Source: Pseudalkalibacillus hwajinpoensis
Lineage (GTDB): Bacteria; Bacillota; Bacilli; Bacillales; Guptibacillaceae
Assembly (NCBI RefSeq): GCF_039851965.1
Contig: NZ_CP156674.1
Coordinates: 3,348,001-3,412,000 of the forward strand
Direction: 5' to 3'
Length of the DNA stretch: 64,000 nucleotides
Each line of letters starts with the position of its first letter. The stretch's first letter is position 1. The notes beneath the pieces are model-generated. The model searched no databases. It was not told the DNA's origin and saw only the letters and a list, made by a program, of their open reading frames with translations. Made by a program: the position numbers and the translations under genes. Of this stretch, positions 8,389 to 16,573 are shown in pieces.

Positions 8389-9693
8389 ATGACTATATAT
8401 CACTTTGTTGGCATTAAGGGATCCGGTATGAGTGCCCTTGCACAAATCCTCAATGACATGGGTTATAACGTGCAGGGTTCTGACGTAGATAAACGTTTTT
8501 TTACTCAGGAGGCCCTTGAACAAAAAGGTATCACTATTCTCCCATTTGGAGAAGAAAACATAAAAGAAGATATGATTATTATCGCCGGCAATGCATTTGA
8601 TGATCAGCATGAAGAGTTAGTACAATCAAGAGAAATGAACCTTCCTGTTTATCGTTACCATAAATTCCTCGGAGATTTTATCCAAAAGTTTACCAGTATT
8701 GCTGTAACCGGCTCACATGGGAAAACATCAACAACTGGATTGCTAGCGCATGTTGTGGGCGCAGCCCAGCCAACTTCTTATCTTATTGGAGATGGTACTG
8801 GTAAAGGTGTGAAGGATAGCCAGTATTTTGTATTTGAGGCTTGTGAATATCGCCGTCACTTCTTATCATATCAGCCTGATTATGCCATCATGACAAACAT
8901 TGATTTTGATCATCCTGATTATTTTTCAGATGTCGATGATGTCTTTTCTGCCTTTCAAGAAATGGCTATGTTAGTTAAGAAGGGGATCATTGCATACGGA
9001 GATGACGCGTACCTCCAGCAAATTCAAACTAAAGTACCGGTTGTTTTCTATGGTTTTGATGACCAGAATGACTTCCAGGCAACAAATATCAAGATTGATG
9101 AAAATGGTACTACTTTTGATGTACATGTTCGTGATGATTACTATCGCACATTCCAGATCCCAACTTACGGGAAGCATAACGTATTGAATGCTCTCTCGGT
9201 GGTAGCTCTCTGTCATTATGAAAACCTATCAGGGGATGCAGTTGCAGCGCAGTTAATGAACTTCAAAGGAGTTAAGCGACGTTTTACCGAAAAAGTTGTA
9301 GATGGTCAGGTTCTTATAGATGACTATGCGCATCACCCGACTGAAATTAAAGCTACAATTGAATCGGCTCATCAAAAATATCCGAATCGTGAAGTAGTGG
9401 CTATTTTTCAACCGCATACTTTTACACGAACGAAGACATTCCTTAATGAATTTGCAGACAGTTTAAAAGAAGCTGACGTTGTTTATTTATGTGATATTTT
9501 TGGATCCGCTCGAGAAGATTCTGGTCAGTTAACAATTGATGAATTAATGGATAAAATACCCAATGCACATATGATTTCTGAGGGTTCCATTCAACAATTG
9601 AATGAACACGATAGCGGGGTACTTCTCTTTATGGGTGCTGGCGATATTCAAAAATACCAGGAAGCATATGAAACTGAAAAAGCATCAATATAA
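8389..9693 (+). CDS. murC: UDP-N-acetylmuramate--L-alanine ligase MurC
   Basis: A 434-residue cytoplasmic peptidoglycan-precursor enzyme that adds L-Ala to UDP-MurNAc with ATP. The N-terminal domain starts with the Rossmann-like HFVGIKGSGMSALA. The central ATPase domain carries the P-loop GSHGKTSTTG (about 105-114). FEACEYRRHF and TNIDFDHPDYF follow, and the C-terminal Mur ligase domain shows DDYAHHPTEIKATI. GTGGAGG precedes the ATG. Length matches B. subtilis MurC (about 432). It is placed away from the division/cell-wall cluster, as in B. subtilis, and ends in its own terminator before ytxG. Confidence 0.95.
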   Translation: MTIYHFVGIKGSGMSALAQILNDMGYNVQGSDVDKRFFTQEALEQKGITILPFGEENIKEDMIIIAGNAFDDQHEELVQSREMNLPVYRYHKFLGDFIQKFTSIAVTGSHGKTSTTGLLAHVVGAAQPTSYLIGDGTGKGVKDSQYFVFEACEYRRHFLSYQPDYAIMTNIDFDHPDYFSDVDDVFSAFQEMAMLVKKGIIAYGDDAYLQQIQTKVPVVFYGFDDQNDFQATNIKIDENGTTFDVHVRDDYYRTFQIPTYGKHNVLNALSVVALCHYENLSGDAVAAQLMNFKGVKRRFTEKVVDGQVLIDDYAHHPTEIKATIESAHQKYPNREVVAIFQPHTFTRTKTFLNEFADSLKEADVVYLCDIFGSAREDSGQLTIDELMDKIPNAHMISEGSIQQLNEHDSGVLLFMGAGDIQKYQEAYETEKASI

Positions 9694-9694
9694 G

Positions 9695-9726
9695 AAGGGA
9701 AGGCTGTGAGCCTTTCCTTTTTTTTG
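9695..9726 (+). terminator. Intrinsic terminator of murC
   Basis: Eleven-base stem AAGGGAAGGCT / AGCCTTTCCTT (one G-T pair), loop GTG, followed by a run of seven T after the stem. The rest of the 9727-10007 gap holds the ytxG promoter and no gene. Confidence 0.85.
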
Positions 9727-9874
9727 GTACGGTGACTTGACTGATCTACGCCATGGATTAAGAATTATCGTGATACTAAATATAACTAACAGAGCCATTT
9801 GTATAGTAATGAAAAGAAAAAGACGTGTTAAAGAAGCAATAGATATTGAGAATTTATTAATAAAAATATTTTAA

Positions 9875-9903
9875 AAAGGAATAATGTAAACTGTAACGAA
9901 TTA
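9875..9903 (+). promoter_or_regulatory. Sigma-H type promoter for ytxGH
   Basis: AAAGGAATA at 9875-9883 fits the sigma-H -35 consensus RnAGGAwWW exactly. After an 11-base spacer, AACGAATTA at 9895-9903 fits the -10 consensus RnnGAATww. The B. subtilis ytxGHJ operon is known to be transcribed by sigma-H and sigma-B; I saw no convincing sigma-B site here. Confidence 0.75.
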
Positions 9904-10007
9904 GTAGTAGTAAGGGAGACTCATTTTATTTTTTTATGTTAAAGGTCCAACTTGTGTTTACCAGAGTTGGAATTAGGGAAGTTATGGAGAAAAGGAGGTG
10001 CCATTAC

Positions 10008-10451
10008 ATGGAGATAATTCTTTACTTAAGCGTAGCTATTATCGCAGTCGCATTTGCAGTTCTCGTTTATTTCGTTGCGCAAACATTGAAATCTTTAAAG
10101 GATACGCTTAGCAACACGGCGAAAACACTTGATAGCCTTGAGAAACAAATGAACGGCTTAACAACTGAAACTACTGCTTTGCTACATAAGACAAACCTGC
10201 TTGCAGAAGATATTCAAGGTAAGTCAGAGGCTCTTGATACTGTATTCGTACAGGTTAAAGAAGTGGGCACGTCACTTGGTAAGATGAATCATTCCCTAAA
10301 GAATATTACTGGAAAAGTAACAGAAGAGGCCGAGCGTCAATCAGAGCAGGTAACGAAAGTAGTTCAATGGGGTAACGCTGCAATGCAAATCTGGCAGAAG
10401 TGGCAAGTTAAGAAAAAAGCAACAGACCAGTATATTGATTCAAAATCCTAG
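10008..10451 (+). CDS. ytxG: DUF948 family protein YtxG
   Basis: A 147-residue general-stress/stationary-phase protein with one N-terminal membrane helix (IILYLSVAIIAVAFAVLVYFV) and a predicted coiled coil after it, the typical DUF948 layout; the bulk is likely cytoplasmic. ATG 10008 is chosen because AAAGGAGGTG ends 8 bases before it and the product then matches the 148-residue B. subtilis protein; the upstream in-frame start would be spurious. It is 11 bases from ytxH, so the two form an operon behind the sigma-H-like promoter. Molecular function is unknown. Confidence 0.88.
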   Translation: MEIILYLSVAIIAVAFAVLVYFVAQTLKSLKDTLSNTAKTLDSLEKQMNGLTTETTALLHKTNLLAEDIQGKSEALDTVFVQVKEVGTSLGKMNHSLKNITGKVTEEAERQSEQVTKVVQWGNAAMQIWQKWQVKKKATDQYIDSKS

Positions 10452-10462
10452 GAGGTATAAAC

Positions 10463-10915
10463 ATGGCTTATAACACTAACAACGACAATAATAACAACAG
10501 TAACAACAACATTAATACGAAGGACTTTATCATCGGCTCTCTTATTGGTGGAATTGTAGGAGCAGCTGCTGCATTATTAGCTGCACCGAAATCTGGTAAA
10601 GAGCTAAGAAGCGACCTTAACCAGCAGGCAGGCGTTGTGAAAGAAAAAACATCCCACTTCCGCGATACAGCAGTAGAGCGTAGTTCAGACTTTGCTAACC
10701 GAGCAAAAGAAAAGTCAAACTCGTTTTATAAGCAGGTTTCTGACCAATCTAACAATTTAGTATCAAAGATTAAGGACAGAAATTTAGAAAGTGAAGAAAA
10801 TGATGCGATTCGTGCACAAGCTGACGAAGACGTTGAAAGCTTCCAACAGGATCTAAATGATCATTTTTCTGAAGAAGAGCCTGCATCTATGGAAAGCCCA
10901 ACTAAGCGCCCATAG
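10463..10915 (+). CDS. ytxH: YtxH-like general stress protein
   Basis: A 150-residue protein with an Asn-rich start, one Gly/Ala-rich membrane or membrane-associated helix (FIIGSLIGGIVGAAAALLAAP, about 22-42) that ends in the characteristic PKSGKELR, then a long charged helical tail. This is the YtxH (gas-vesicle-protein-like) family, common among Firmicute stress proteins. AGGAGG precedes the ATG. The gene is coupled to ytxG. In B. subtilis ytxJ is in the same operon, but here a terminator separates it, so brxC may be partly independent. Confidence 0.88.
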   Translation: MAYNTNNDNNNNSNNNINTKDFIIGSLIGGIVGAAAALLAAPKSGKELRSDLNQQAGVVKEKTSHFRDTAVERSSDFANRAKEKSNSFYKQVSDQSNNLVSKIKDRNLESEENDAIRAQADEDVESFQQDLNDHFSEEEPASMESPTKRP

Positions 10916-10922
10916 GACATCG

Positions 10923-10958
10923 AAAAGGAGAAGCTATAATGCTTCTCCTTTTCTTTTT
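10923..10958 (+). terminator. Intrinsic terminator after ytxH
   Basis: Twelve-base perfect stem AAAAGGAGAAGC / GCTTCTCCTTTT, loop TATAAT, then CTTTTTG. It separates ytxGH from ytxJ (brxC). Confidence 0.85.
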
Positions 10959-11010
10959 GTCCTTATGTTCTTTATAATGGAAATACAGAACATATGAGAG
11001 GGGAATTTCA

Positions 11011-11346
11011 ATGGCCATCACAAAATTAACAACGTTAGATGAATTTAATCGTGTAAAAGAAAAAAACAATCAATTTCTATTGTTTAAAAATAGTACAACG
11101 TGTCCTATCAGTGCTCAGGCATTTGAAGAGTTTGAAAAATTCTCTGAGGGAGTAGATCAAGAAATCTATTACTTGAATGTACAAGAATCTCGTCCACTTT
11201 CTACCGAAATTGCTGAATCTACAGGTATTAAACACCAGTCACCTCAGGCCCTCATGTTTAATGACGAAGAAGTTGTGTGGAACGATTCACATTGGAGGAT
11301 TACCTACACTTCCTTAACAGATGCTGCTAAACAATTTTTAAAATAA
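11011..11346 (+). CDS. brxC: Monothiol bacilliredoxin BrxC (YtxJ)
   Basis: A 111-residue thioredoxin-fold protein with the motif TTCPIS (Cys31), the signature of the YtxJ/BrxC family. In bacillithiol-producing Firmicutes it acts in thiol redox balance and removal of S-bacillithiolation, with a single active-site cysteine in the motif. The later SPQALMF occupies the cis-proline loop position. GAGAGGGG precedes the ATG. It follows the ytxH terminator by about 50 bases and ends in its own weak terminator. Family firm; role from family knowledge. Confidence 0.88.
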   Translation: MAITKLTTLDEFNRVKEKNNQFLLFKNSTTCPISAQAFEEFEKFSEGVDQEIYYLNVQESRPLSTEIAESTGIKHQSPQALMFNDEEVVWNDSHWRITYTSLTDAAKQFLK

Positions 11347-11348
11347 AT

Positions 11349-11373
11349 CGGCTGTTTCAAGCCGTTTTATTTT
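11349..11373 (+). terminator. Weak intrinsic terminator after brxC
   Basis: Five-base GC-rich stem CGGCT / AGCCG followed by TTTTATTTT. Confidence 0.55.
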
Positions 11374-11422
11374 ACTGACACGATTTAATGCTTAAAAGCG
11401 TTTAAGAATTAAAAGAAAAGTA

Positions 11423-11451
11423 GTGACATTTCATTTTTCATCGTATATAAT
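11423..11451 (+). promoter_or_regulatory. Sigma-A promoter for aroA
   Basis: GTGACA (11423-11428, 5 of 6), a 17-base spacer, and perfect TATAAT (11446-11451), 38 bases before the aroA start. Confidence 0.78.
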
Positions 11452-11489
11452 AACCCTAATCAGTTAAACAGATAAGGAGTGGAGATAAC

Positions 11490-12590
11490 ATGGCTAACAT
11501 CCAGATTGATGAGTTGAGAGTGAAATTAGATGAGATTAACCTGCAGCTACTCGAATTAATTAATGAGCGAGCTGAATTGGCAAAAGAGATAGGTAGAGTA
11601 AAGAAAGCACAGGGAATTAATCGGTTTGATCCTGTCCGAGAGCGCAAAATGCTTGATATGCTTTCAGAGAAGAATGACGGGCCTTTTGACACTTCCACTC
11701 TGCAGCATATTTTTAAGGAAATTTTTAAGGCAAGCCTTGAATTACAGGAAGATGATCATCGCAAAGCGTTATTAGTATCTAGAAAGCGTCAACCAGACAA
11801 CACGGTCATCGACATTAAAGGTGAGAAAATCGGAGCAGGCGGTCAGGTATTAATTTCCGGTCCATGTGCAGTAGAAAGCTACGAGCAGGTTGCTGAAGTA
11901 GCGAGAGCTGTAAAGAAGCAGGGCTTCAAAATGCTTCGTGGTGGAGCTTTCAAACCTCGTACATCACCATATGATTTCCAAGGTCTTGGTGAGGAAGGCC
12001 TTAAAATTTTAAAGCAAGTAGCCGATGAATATGATCTCGCAGTTGTTAGTGAGATCGTTAATCCTGCAGACATTGAAAAAGCTGTAAAATATGTTGATGT
12101 TATTCAAATTGGTGCGAGAAACATGCAGAACTTCGAACTACTTAAGGCTGCAGGTTCTGTAGATAAACCAGTTCTTTTGAAACGCGGTTTGTCAGCAACA
12201 ATTCAAGAATTCATCAATGCCGCTGAATATATTGTTTCAAATGGCAATACACAGGTAATGCTCTGTGAAAGAGGAATTCGAACTTACGAAAAGGCAACGC
12301 GTAATACACTTGATATTACAGCCGTGCCGATTCTAAAGCAGGAAACTCACTTACCAGTTCTTGTAGACGTTACACACTCTACAGGTCGAAGAGACCTTCT
12401 TCTTCCAGCTGCTAAAGCAGGACTTGCGATTGGTGCAGATGGCATTATGGTAGAGGTTCATCCGGATCCTGCGGTTGCCCTATCAGATGCTGCTCAGCAG
12501 CTAGATATTCCGCAATACGAGCAGTTCGTTGATGATTTGAAAACCAGCGGGTTATTTAATCCGGCTAAAGCTACACCTTCTACTTTATAA
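11490..12590 (+). CDS. aroA: Bifunctional chorismate mutase / DAHP synthase
   Basis: A 366-residue fusion. Residues 1-90 are an AroH/AroQ-type chorismate mutase helix bundle (IDELRVKLDEINLQLLELIN, RAELAKEIGRVK). Residues 105-360 are the type I-beta DAHP synthase that condenses PEP and erythrose 4-phosphate, the entry step to aromatic amino acids; it shows GPCAVES, MLRGGAFKPRTSPYDFQG, IGARNMQNF and DVTHSTGRRDL. The fused mutase domain serves as the prephenate/chorismate feedback sensor in Bacillus. GATAAGGAGTGG precedes the ATG. The gene is also called aroG in some Bacillaceae. It lies directly before ccpA, as in B. subtilis. Confidence 0.94.
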   Translation: MANIQIDELRVKLDEINLQLLELINERAELAKEIGRVKKAQGINRFDPVRERKMLDMLSEKNDGPFDTSTLQHIFKEIFKASLELQEDDHRKALLVSRKRQPDNTVIDIKGEKIGAGGQVLISGPCAVESYEQVAEVARAVKKQGFKMLRGGAFKPRTSPYDFQGLGEEGLKILKQVADEYDLAVVSEIVNPADIEKAVKYVDVIQIGARNMQNFELLKAAGSVDKPVLLKRGLSATIQEFINAAEYIVSNGNTQVMLCERGIRTYEKATRNTLDITAVPILKQETHLPVLVDVTHSTGRRDLLLPAAKAGLAIGADGIMVEVHPDPAVALSDAAQQLDIPQYEQFVDDLKTSGLFNPAKATPSTL

Positions 12591-12606
12591 GTAGAAGGTT
12601 TTTTTC
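12575..12606 (+). terminator. Intrinsic terminator of aroA
   Basis: Eleven-base perfect stem ACCTTCTACTT / AAGTAGAAGGT with a 3-base loop, then seven T. It overlaps the aroA stop codon. Confidence 0.9.
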
Positions 12607-12835
12607 TTGAGTCGTTTGTTAACACTATTAGCTAAGGTCAGCTTTCAATTTAAGCACCTGACGCCGCATTTTATAGATTGTCAACAAAAATTTATGTTTA
12701 AGTAAAGCAAAAAGTAATTAAATATGCTATCTTTAATACAGTATCTAATTGTGAAATATTCTACATACAAATTGTAGAGGATCATACATGATTATCAAAG
12801 CTTACTATTATTAGCGATTGTAGATATAGTATTAT

Positions 12836-12864
12836 TTGCAGTAAACATGATAGTATCGTATCAT
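12836..12864 (+). promoter_or_regulatory. Candidate sigma-A promoter for ccpA with overlapping inverted repeat
   Basis: TTGCAG (12836-12841), a 17-base spacer, and TATCAT (12859-12864, 5 of 6). The imperfect palindrome ATGATA-N6-TATCAT (12847-12864) covers the spacer and -10. The rest of the 12607-12905 gap is AT-rich and holds no gene that I can see. Confidence 0.5.
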
Positions 12865-12905
12865 TAAGTAAATTAAAGTCCGAAAGAGCATGAAGGAGGA
12901 TCATC

Positions 12906-13916
12906 GTGAATACAACGATTTATGACGTAGCAAAAGAAGCGGGAGTTTCAATGGCGACCGTATCAAGGGTTGTAAATGGCAATCCCAATGTGAAGCCTGC
13001 CACTAGAAAAAAGGTACTTGAAGCAATTGAGAGGCTCGGCTATCGGCCAAATGCCGTCGCTCGTGGGTTAGCTAGCAAGAAGACAACGACAGTAGGTGTC
13101 ATCATTCCGGACATCTCAAGTATCTTTTTTGCCGAGCTAGCAAGAGGAATTGAAGACATTGCTACAATGTATAAATATAACATTATATTAAGTAACTCTG
13201 ATCAAAACAAAGAAAAAGAAATCCATTTACTTAATACCATGCTTGGTAAACAGGTTGATGGAATTGTCTTTATGGGTGGTAAAATTACTGAAGAGCATGT
13301 AGAGGAATTTAAGCGTTCTCCTGTACCGATTGTATTAGCAGCTACGTTAGAAAAAAGCCAGGAAATTCCATCAGTAAATATTGATTATCAGAAAGCTGCA
13401 TATGAACTAGTTACTGAGTTCATTGAAAAGGGACATAAAAATATTGGACTTGTTAGTGGTCCGCTCGAAGATCCTATAAACGGAGAAGAGAAGTTCCTTG
13501 GGTATCGTCAGGCACTTGAAGATGCCGGTATGAAGGTCGATGAAGATTGTGTAGCTATAGGCGATTATACGTACGATTCTGGTATGGAAGCGATGGCGGC
13601 ATTTCTTGAACAGGAAACTAAGCCAACAGCTATTTTTGCTGGAACGGATGAAATGGCTCTTGGTGTGATCCATGCAGCACAAGATAGCGGCTATAGTGTT
13701 CCTGAAGATTTTGAAGTAGTCGGGTTTGATAATACAAGACTTGCTACGATGGTACGTCCAACCCTATCAACAGTTGTTCAACCAATGTATGATATTGGTG
13801 CCGTAGCAATGCGACTACTAACGAAGCTAATGAATAAAGAGACTGTAGAAGATCAAACGGTAGTCCTTCCACATCGTTTGCAGCACCGTAATTCTACAAT
13901 TCATAACGAAGAGTAG
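12906..13916 (+). CDS. ccpA: Catabolite control protein A (LacI/GalR family)
   Basis: A 336-residue regulator. The N-terminal helix-turn-helix and hinge (about 1-60) read TIYDVAKEAGVSMATVSRVV and GYRPNAVARGLASKKT; the Leu in the hinge region is the minor-groove contact position in LacI-type proteins. A periplasmic-binding-protein-like core follows (TTTVGVIIPDISSIFFAELARG, VVGFDNTRLATMVRPTLSTV). CcpA with HPr-Ser-P binds cre sites to repress catabolic and activate overflow genes. The start is GTG 12906, eight bases after GAAGGAGG. Downstream lie acuCBA/acsA, classic CcpA targets. Confidence 0.95.
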   Translation: MNTTIYDVAKEAGVSMATVSRVVNGNPNVKPATRKKVLEAIERLGYRPNAVARGLASKKTTTVGVIIPDISSIFFAELARGIEDIATMYKYNIILSNSDQNKEKEIHLLNTMLGKQVDGIVFMGGKITEEHVEEFKRSPVPIVLAATLEKSQEIPSVNIDYQKAAYELVTEFIEKGHKNIGLVSGPLEDPINGEEKFLGYRQALEDAGMKVDEDCVAIGDYTYDSGMEAMAAFLEQETKPTAIFAGTDEMALGVIHAAQDSGYSVPEDFEVVGFDNTRLATMVRPTLSTVVQPMYDIGAVAMRLLTKLMNKETVEDQTVVLPHRLQHRNSTIHNEE

Positions 13917-13920
13917 AAAC

Positions 13921-13950
13921 AAAAAACGAGCCAGAAGTGGCTCGTTTTTT
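13921..13950 (+). terminator. Bidirectional terminator between ccpA and acuC
   Basis: Thirteen-base stem AAAAAACGAGCCA / TGGCTCGTTTTTT. A-run on the left and T-run on the right let it serve both converging genes. Confidence 0.88.
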
Positions 13951-13961
13951 GTTTAAGCTTT

Positions 13962-15110
13962 TTAGTTTACAATTTGGTACAATGCTCTCTCAACAGTCAG
14001 TTTGTTTTTTTCAGTGATTTCCTGTTTTCTGGGGATAGGGTCATAAAGGTTCTTTTCGTCATGCCAATTTACAGGAAGCTCGAGAGGAGAATGAGGTTTC
14101 CAGCGTTCCAGCCATTTTTCTGGAAGACTGCCAGTAATAGAAAGTCCTTTCATTTCGAACCATATTCTGGACCACGCCCGTGGAACCACACGCCAGACGT
14201 CGTAGCCGCCTCCTCCCACTGCTATCCACTTTCCATCGCAATATTCATGAGCGAGATCATGGGCAAGTTTCGGAATAAATTCATAGCTTGCCATTGAAAC
14301 AGAAAGGTGTGTAAGTGGATCGTAATAATGAGCGTCAGCTCCGTTTTGCGTGAGAATAACATCCGGTTTAAAAAAGTTAATCACTTTTCGAAAGGAGGCT
14401 TCGTATACTTCCTGAAATGATTCATCTTCTGTAAACGCGTCAATTGGTATATTAAAAGAGAAGCCATAGCCTTTACCTTGACCTTTCTCATTAATATTAC
14501 CTGTACCTGGAAATAGGTAGCGACCGGTTTCATGAATTGAAAGGGTACATACATCCGGATCATCATAAAACGCCCACTGAACTCCATCACCATGATGGGC
14601 GTCCGTATCAACATAAAGAACCCTTGCTCCGTATTTTTGTTTCATATATTCAATCGCAATTGAGCTATCATTATAAATACAAAAACCCGACGCTTTGCCC
14701 CGAAAGCCATGATGTAGCCCTCCGCCAACATTTAATGCATGAGAAGATTTACCTGTCATAACTGCATCAACAGCAGTTAATGTCCCGCCGACAAGAAGTG
14801 CACTTGCTTCATGCATTTTCGTAAAAATTGGCGTATCCTCAGTGCCGAGGCCATAATTTGCTGCAATAGAGGACGCTAAGCTTCCTTTTCCTGCTTTTTT
14901 CACAGCCTCTATGTAGGCAGGATCATGAATTAAAGCAATATCACTATCCGTCGCCATACGAGGAGCGATGATTTCCTCTTTGTTTAATGCATTAACTTCG
15001 GTAAGTAGATCCTGTGTTAACTTCACCCTAATATGGTTAAAAGGGTGATCATCACTGAATTTATAGTTTAAATAGTCTGAGGAGTAGACAAAAAGAGAGT
15101 CACATTTCAT
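13962..15110 (-). CDS. acuC: AcuC, histone-deacetylase-like protein
   Basis: A 382-residue Zn-dependent deacetylase of the class I/II HDAC-like superfamily. Signatures are NVGGGLHHGF, the metal site VDTDAHHGDGVQ, LSIHETGRYLFPGTG, and QNGADAHYYDP. In B. subtilis AcuC removes the acetyl group that AcuA puts on acetyl-CoA synthetase, restoring activity. Its ATG overlaps the acuB stop (ATGA), so translation is coupled. It is the last gene of acuABC and ends at the bidirectional terminator with ccpA. The length is close to the B. subtilis protein (about 387). Confidence 0.92.
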   Translation of the reverse strand: MKCDSLFVYSSDYLNYKFSDDHPFNHIRVKLTQDLLTEVNALNKEEIIAPRMATDSDIALIHDPAYIEAVKKAGKGSLASSIAANYGLGTEDTPIFTKMHEASALLVGGTLTAVDAVMTGKSSHALNVGGGLHHGFRGKASGFCIYNDSSIAIEYMKQKYGARVLYVDTDAHHGDGVQWAFYDDPDVCTLSIHETGRYLFPGTGNINEKGQGKGYGFSFNIPIDAFTEDESFQEVYEASFRKVINFFKPDVILTQNGADAHYYDPLTHLSVSMASYEFIPKLAHDLAHEYCDGKWIAVGGGGYDVWRVVPRAWSRIWFEMKGLSITGSLPEKWLERWKPHSPLELPVNWHDEKNLYDPIPRKQEITEKNKLTVERALYQIVN

Positions 15111-15754
15111 TTTTTAACACCTGACATATTCGGCCAGAGTACTTCGTAGCCCTCATTTTTAATATCATTTATCACAGCAGTTGGGTTCATTGTCTGAATA
15201 CGAAAAACAATATTTTTAAACTGTTCATCGTGACTGCATGGGTAAACCAGAACGCTGATGATATTAACATTTCGCTTCCTGATAATTTGGGTTATGTCAG
15301 CAAGCTTCCCTGAAACATTTGCTACCTGAACTTCGATGTGCGAACTTGGTTGATGAGCTCCTGTAAGAAGGATTAGTGTATGAAGCATATCTGTTTCAGT
15401 GACAATACCAATCACACGACGCTTATCTACGATTGGAATCGAGCTAATGCGCTGTTCGTAGAATATTGTTGATATTTCTTCTACAAAATCCAGGGGATGA
15501 GCTGTAATGACCTCTTTTTTCATAATAGAATAAAGAGGAGACTGTAGCACCTCTTTATTTGGATCCGTATCAAGAATAGAGGGACTCGCATCCTTTATAT
15601 CACGGTCTGAAACAATCCCAGTTAACTCTTCTTCGTTATTAACAATCGGGAGATGCCGAATGTTTTTTTCTTGCATAACTTTAATGGCATCCGCAATTGT
15701 CTGACTTTCTTTCAATGAAAAGACGTTCCGATTCATTATTTCCTCTATGACCAT
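15107..15754 (-). CDS. acuB: AcuB, CBS-pair and ACT domain protein
   Basis: A 215-residue cytoplasmic protein with two CBS domains (about 1-60, IMNRNVFSLKESQTIADAIK, and 75-130, VVDKRRVIGIVTETDML) and a C-terminal ACT-like domain (about 138-210, HIEVQVANVSGKLADI). CBS pairs usually bind adenine nucleotides; the precise role of AcuB in acetoin/acetate use is unclear. AAGGAGTAGG precedes the ATG. It is the middle gene of acuABC, 21 bases after acuA and overlapping acuC. Confidence 0.9.
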   Translation of the reverse strand: MVIEEIMNRNVFSLKESQTIADAIKVMQEKNIRHLPIVNNEEELTGIVSDRDIKDASPSILDTDPNKEVLQSPLYSIMKKEVITAHPLDFVEEISTIFYEQRISSIPIVDKRRVIGIVTETDMLHTLILLTGAHQPSSHIEVQVANVSGKLADITQIIRKRNVNIISVLVYPCSHDEQFKNIVFRIQTMNPTAVINDIKNEGYEVLWPNMSGVKK

Positions 15755-15775
15755 GTCATCCTACTCCTTTACGGC

Positions 15776-16408
15776 TCAATACATGAAGCGATTATGGAAT
15801 CTAAGACGATCAAATGCCTGTATCGAGTCTTGATCAATTCTGGAACCTATCTTGGCCATTAAGCAGTTAGCCGGATGAGAGCTGATTTCAGGATCGTCTG
15901 TGGCATACCATTCGAGTCCTCCAGCATTCATCATTTTTTCCATTACTTTTCGATAGTCCCAAACAGAAAGCCCGGTCCCTTTAAGGTCCCAGTGCCAGTA
16001 ATACTCAGTTGTAATAACAATATAGTCATTCATGGCATCATCCATAAACGATGTTCGTAAGAGGCTTTTTCCTACCTTTGCGTTTCGATACTTTGGAATA
16101 ACTTCGATTGCTCCTAATTCAAGGAGATCTTCCATATTCCCCTCAGACCATCGCTCCAACGGATCTGGGTAGAGAAATGTCACATACCCTACTATTGTTT
16201 CTCGTTCTCTTGCGACAATAATCCTGCCCTCCGGTAGCCCTGCAATTTCAACAAGCGCTTTATGCTGTTGTTCAGGGGGACGAAATGCTATGAGATCCTT
16301 ATGTAAATGATAGGATGCAAGTCGGTCAGGGGAAACAGGACCTTCAATAATGAGTTTACCGTGAGGTGTATTCCATTCAATTGCGTTATATATTTTCTGA
16401 TGTTCCAT
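15776..16408 (-). CDS. acuA: AcuA, acetyl-CoA synthetase lysine acetyltransferase
   Basis: A 210-residue GNAT-fold protein. The core motif EVIPKYRNAKVGKSLLRTSF (about 110-130) is the acetyl-CoA pyrophosphate-binding segment R/Q-x-x-G-x-G/A with neighbouring strands. In B. subtilis AcuA acetylates and inactivates AcsA. It is the first gene of the acu operon, reading away from acsA, and a cre-like element lies in the shared 165-base upstream region. AAGGTGGTG precedes the ATG. Confidence 0.9.
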   Translation of the reverse strand: MEHQKIYNAIEWNTPHGKLIIEGPVSPDRLASYHLHKDLIAFRPPEQQHKALVEIAGLPEGRIIVARERETIVGYVTFLYPDPLERWSEGNMEDLLELGAIEVIPKYRNAKVGKSLLRTSFMDDAMNDYIVITTEYYWHWDLKGTGLSVWDYRKVMEKMMNAGGLEWYATDDPEISSHPANCLMAKIGSRIDQDSIQAFDRLRFHNRFMY

Positions 16409-16443
16409 CTAGTCACCACCTTTAAATAATGGTCTCAGTTCTT

Positions 16444-16471
16444 ATTATACATGAATTCGATTAAATGTAAG
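16444..16471 (-). promoter_or_regulatory. Candidate sigma-A promoter for acuABC
   Basis: Read on the minus strand: CTTACA (16466-16471) as -35, a 16-base spacer and a perfect TATAAT (16444-16449). The -35 overlaps the cre-like site. Confidence 0.55.
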
Positions 16472-16479
16472 GGGTTTCA
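16466..16479. promoter_or_regulatory. CcpA cre-like operator shared by acuA and acsA
   Basis: TGTAAGGGGTTTCA matches TGWAANCGNTNWCA at all fixed positions but one (G for C at position 7). It overlaps the predicted acuA -35 and lies about 50 bases upstream of the acsA -10. In B. subtilis acsA and acuABC are CcpA-repressed from this interval. Confidence 0.6.
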
Positions 16480-16529
16480 TTATGATTTAATTACCTTTTG
16501 CAATTTGTTAAAAAATTAGGAATTTATGT

Positions 16530-16535
16530 TATACT
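16530..16535 (+). promoter_or_regulatory. -10 element of the acsA promoter
   Basis: TATACT about 40 bases before the start codon. No good -35 at 17 bases; TTGTTA at 16505-16510 sits 19 bases upstream. Confidence 0.45.
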
Positions 16536-16573
16536 ATCAGGGAAAGAGATGAAGGAGAAGGAGGAGATTACTT

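Noticed and set aside
9726..10007. Sigma-B promoter for ytxGH
   Set aside because: No GTTTAA with GGGTAT at proper spacing was found; only the sigma-H type site is convincing.
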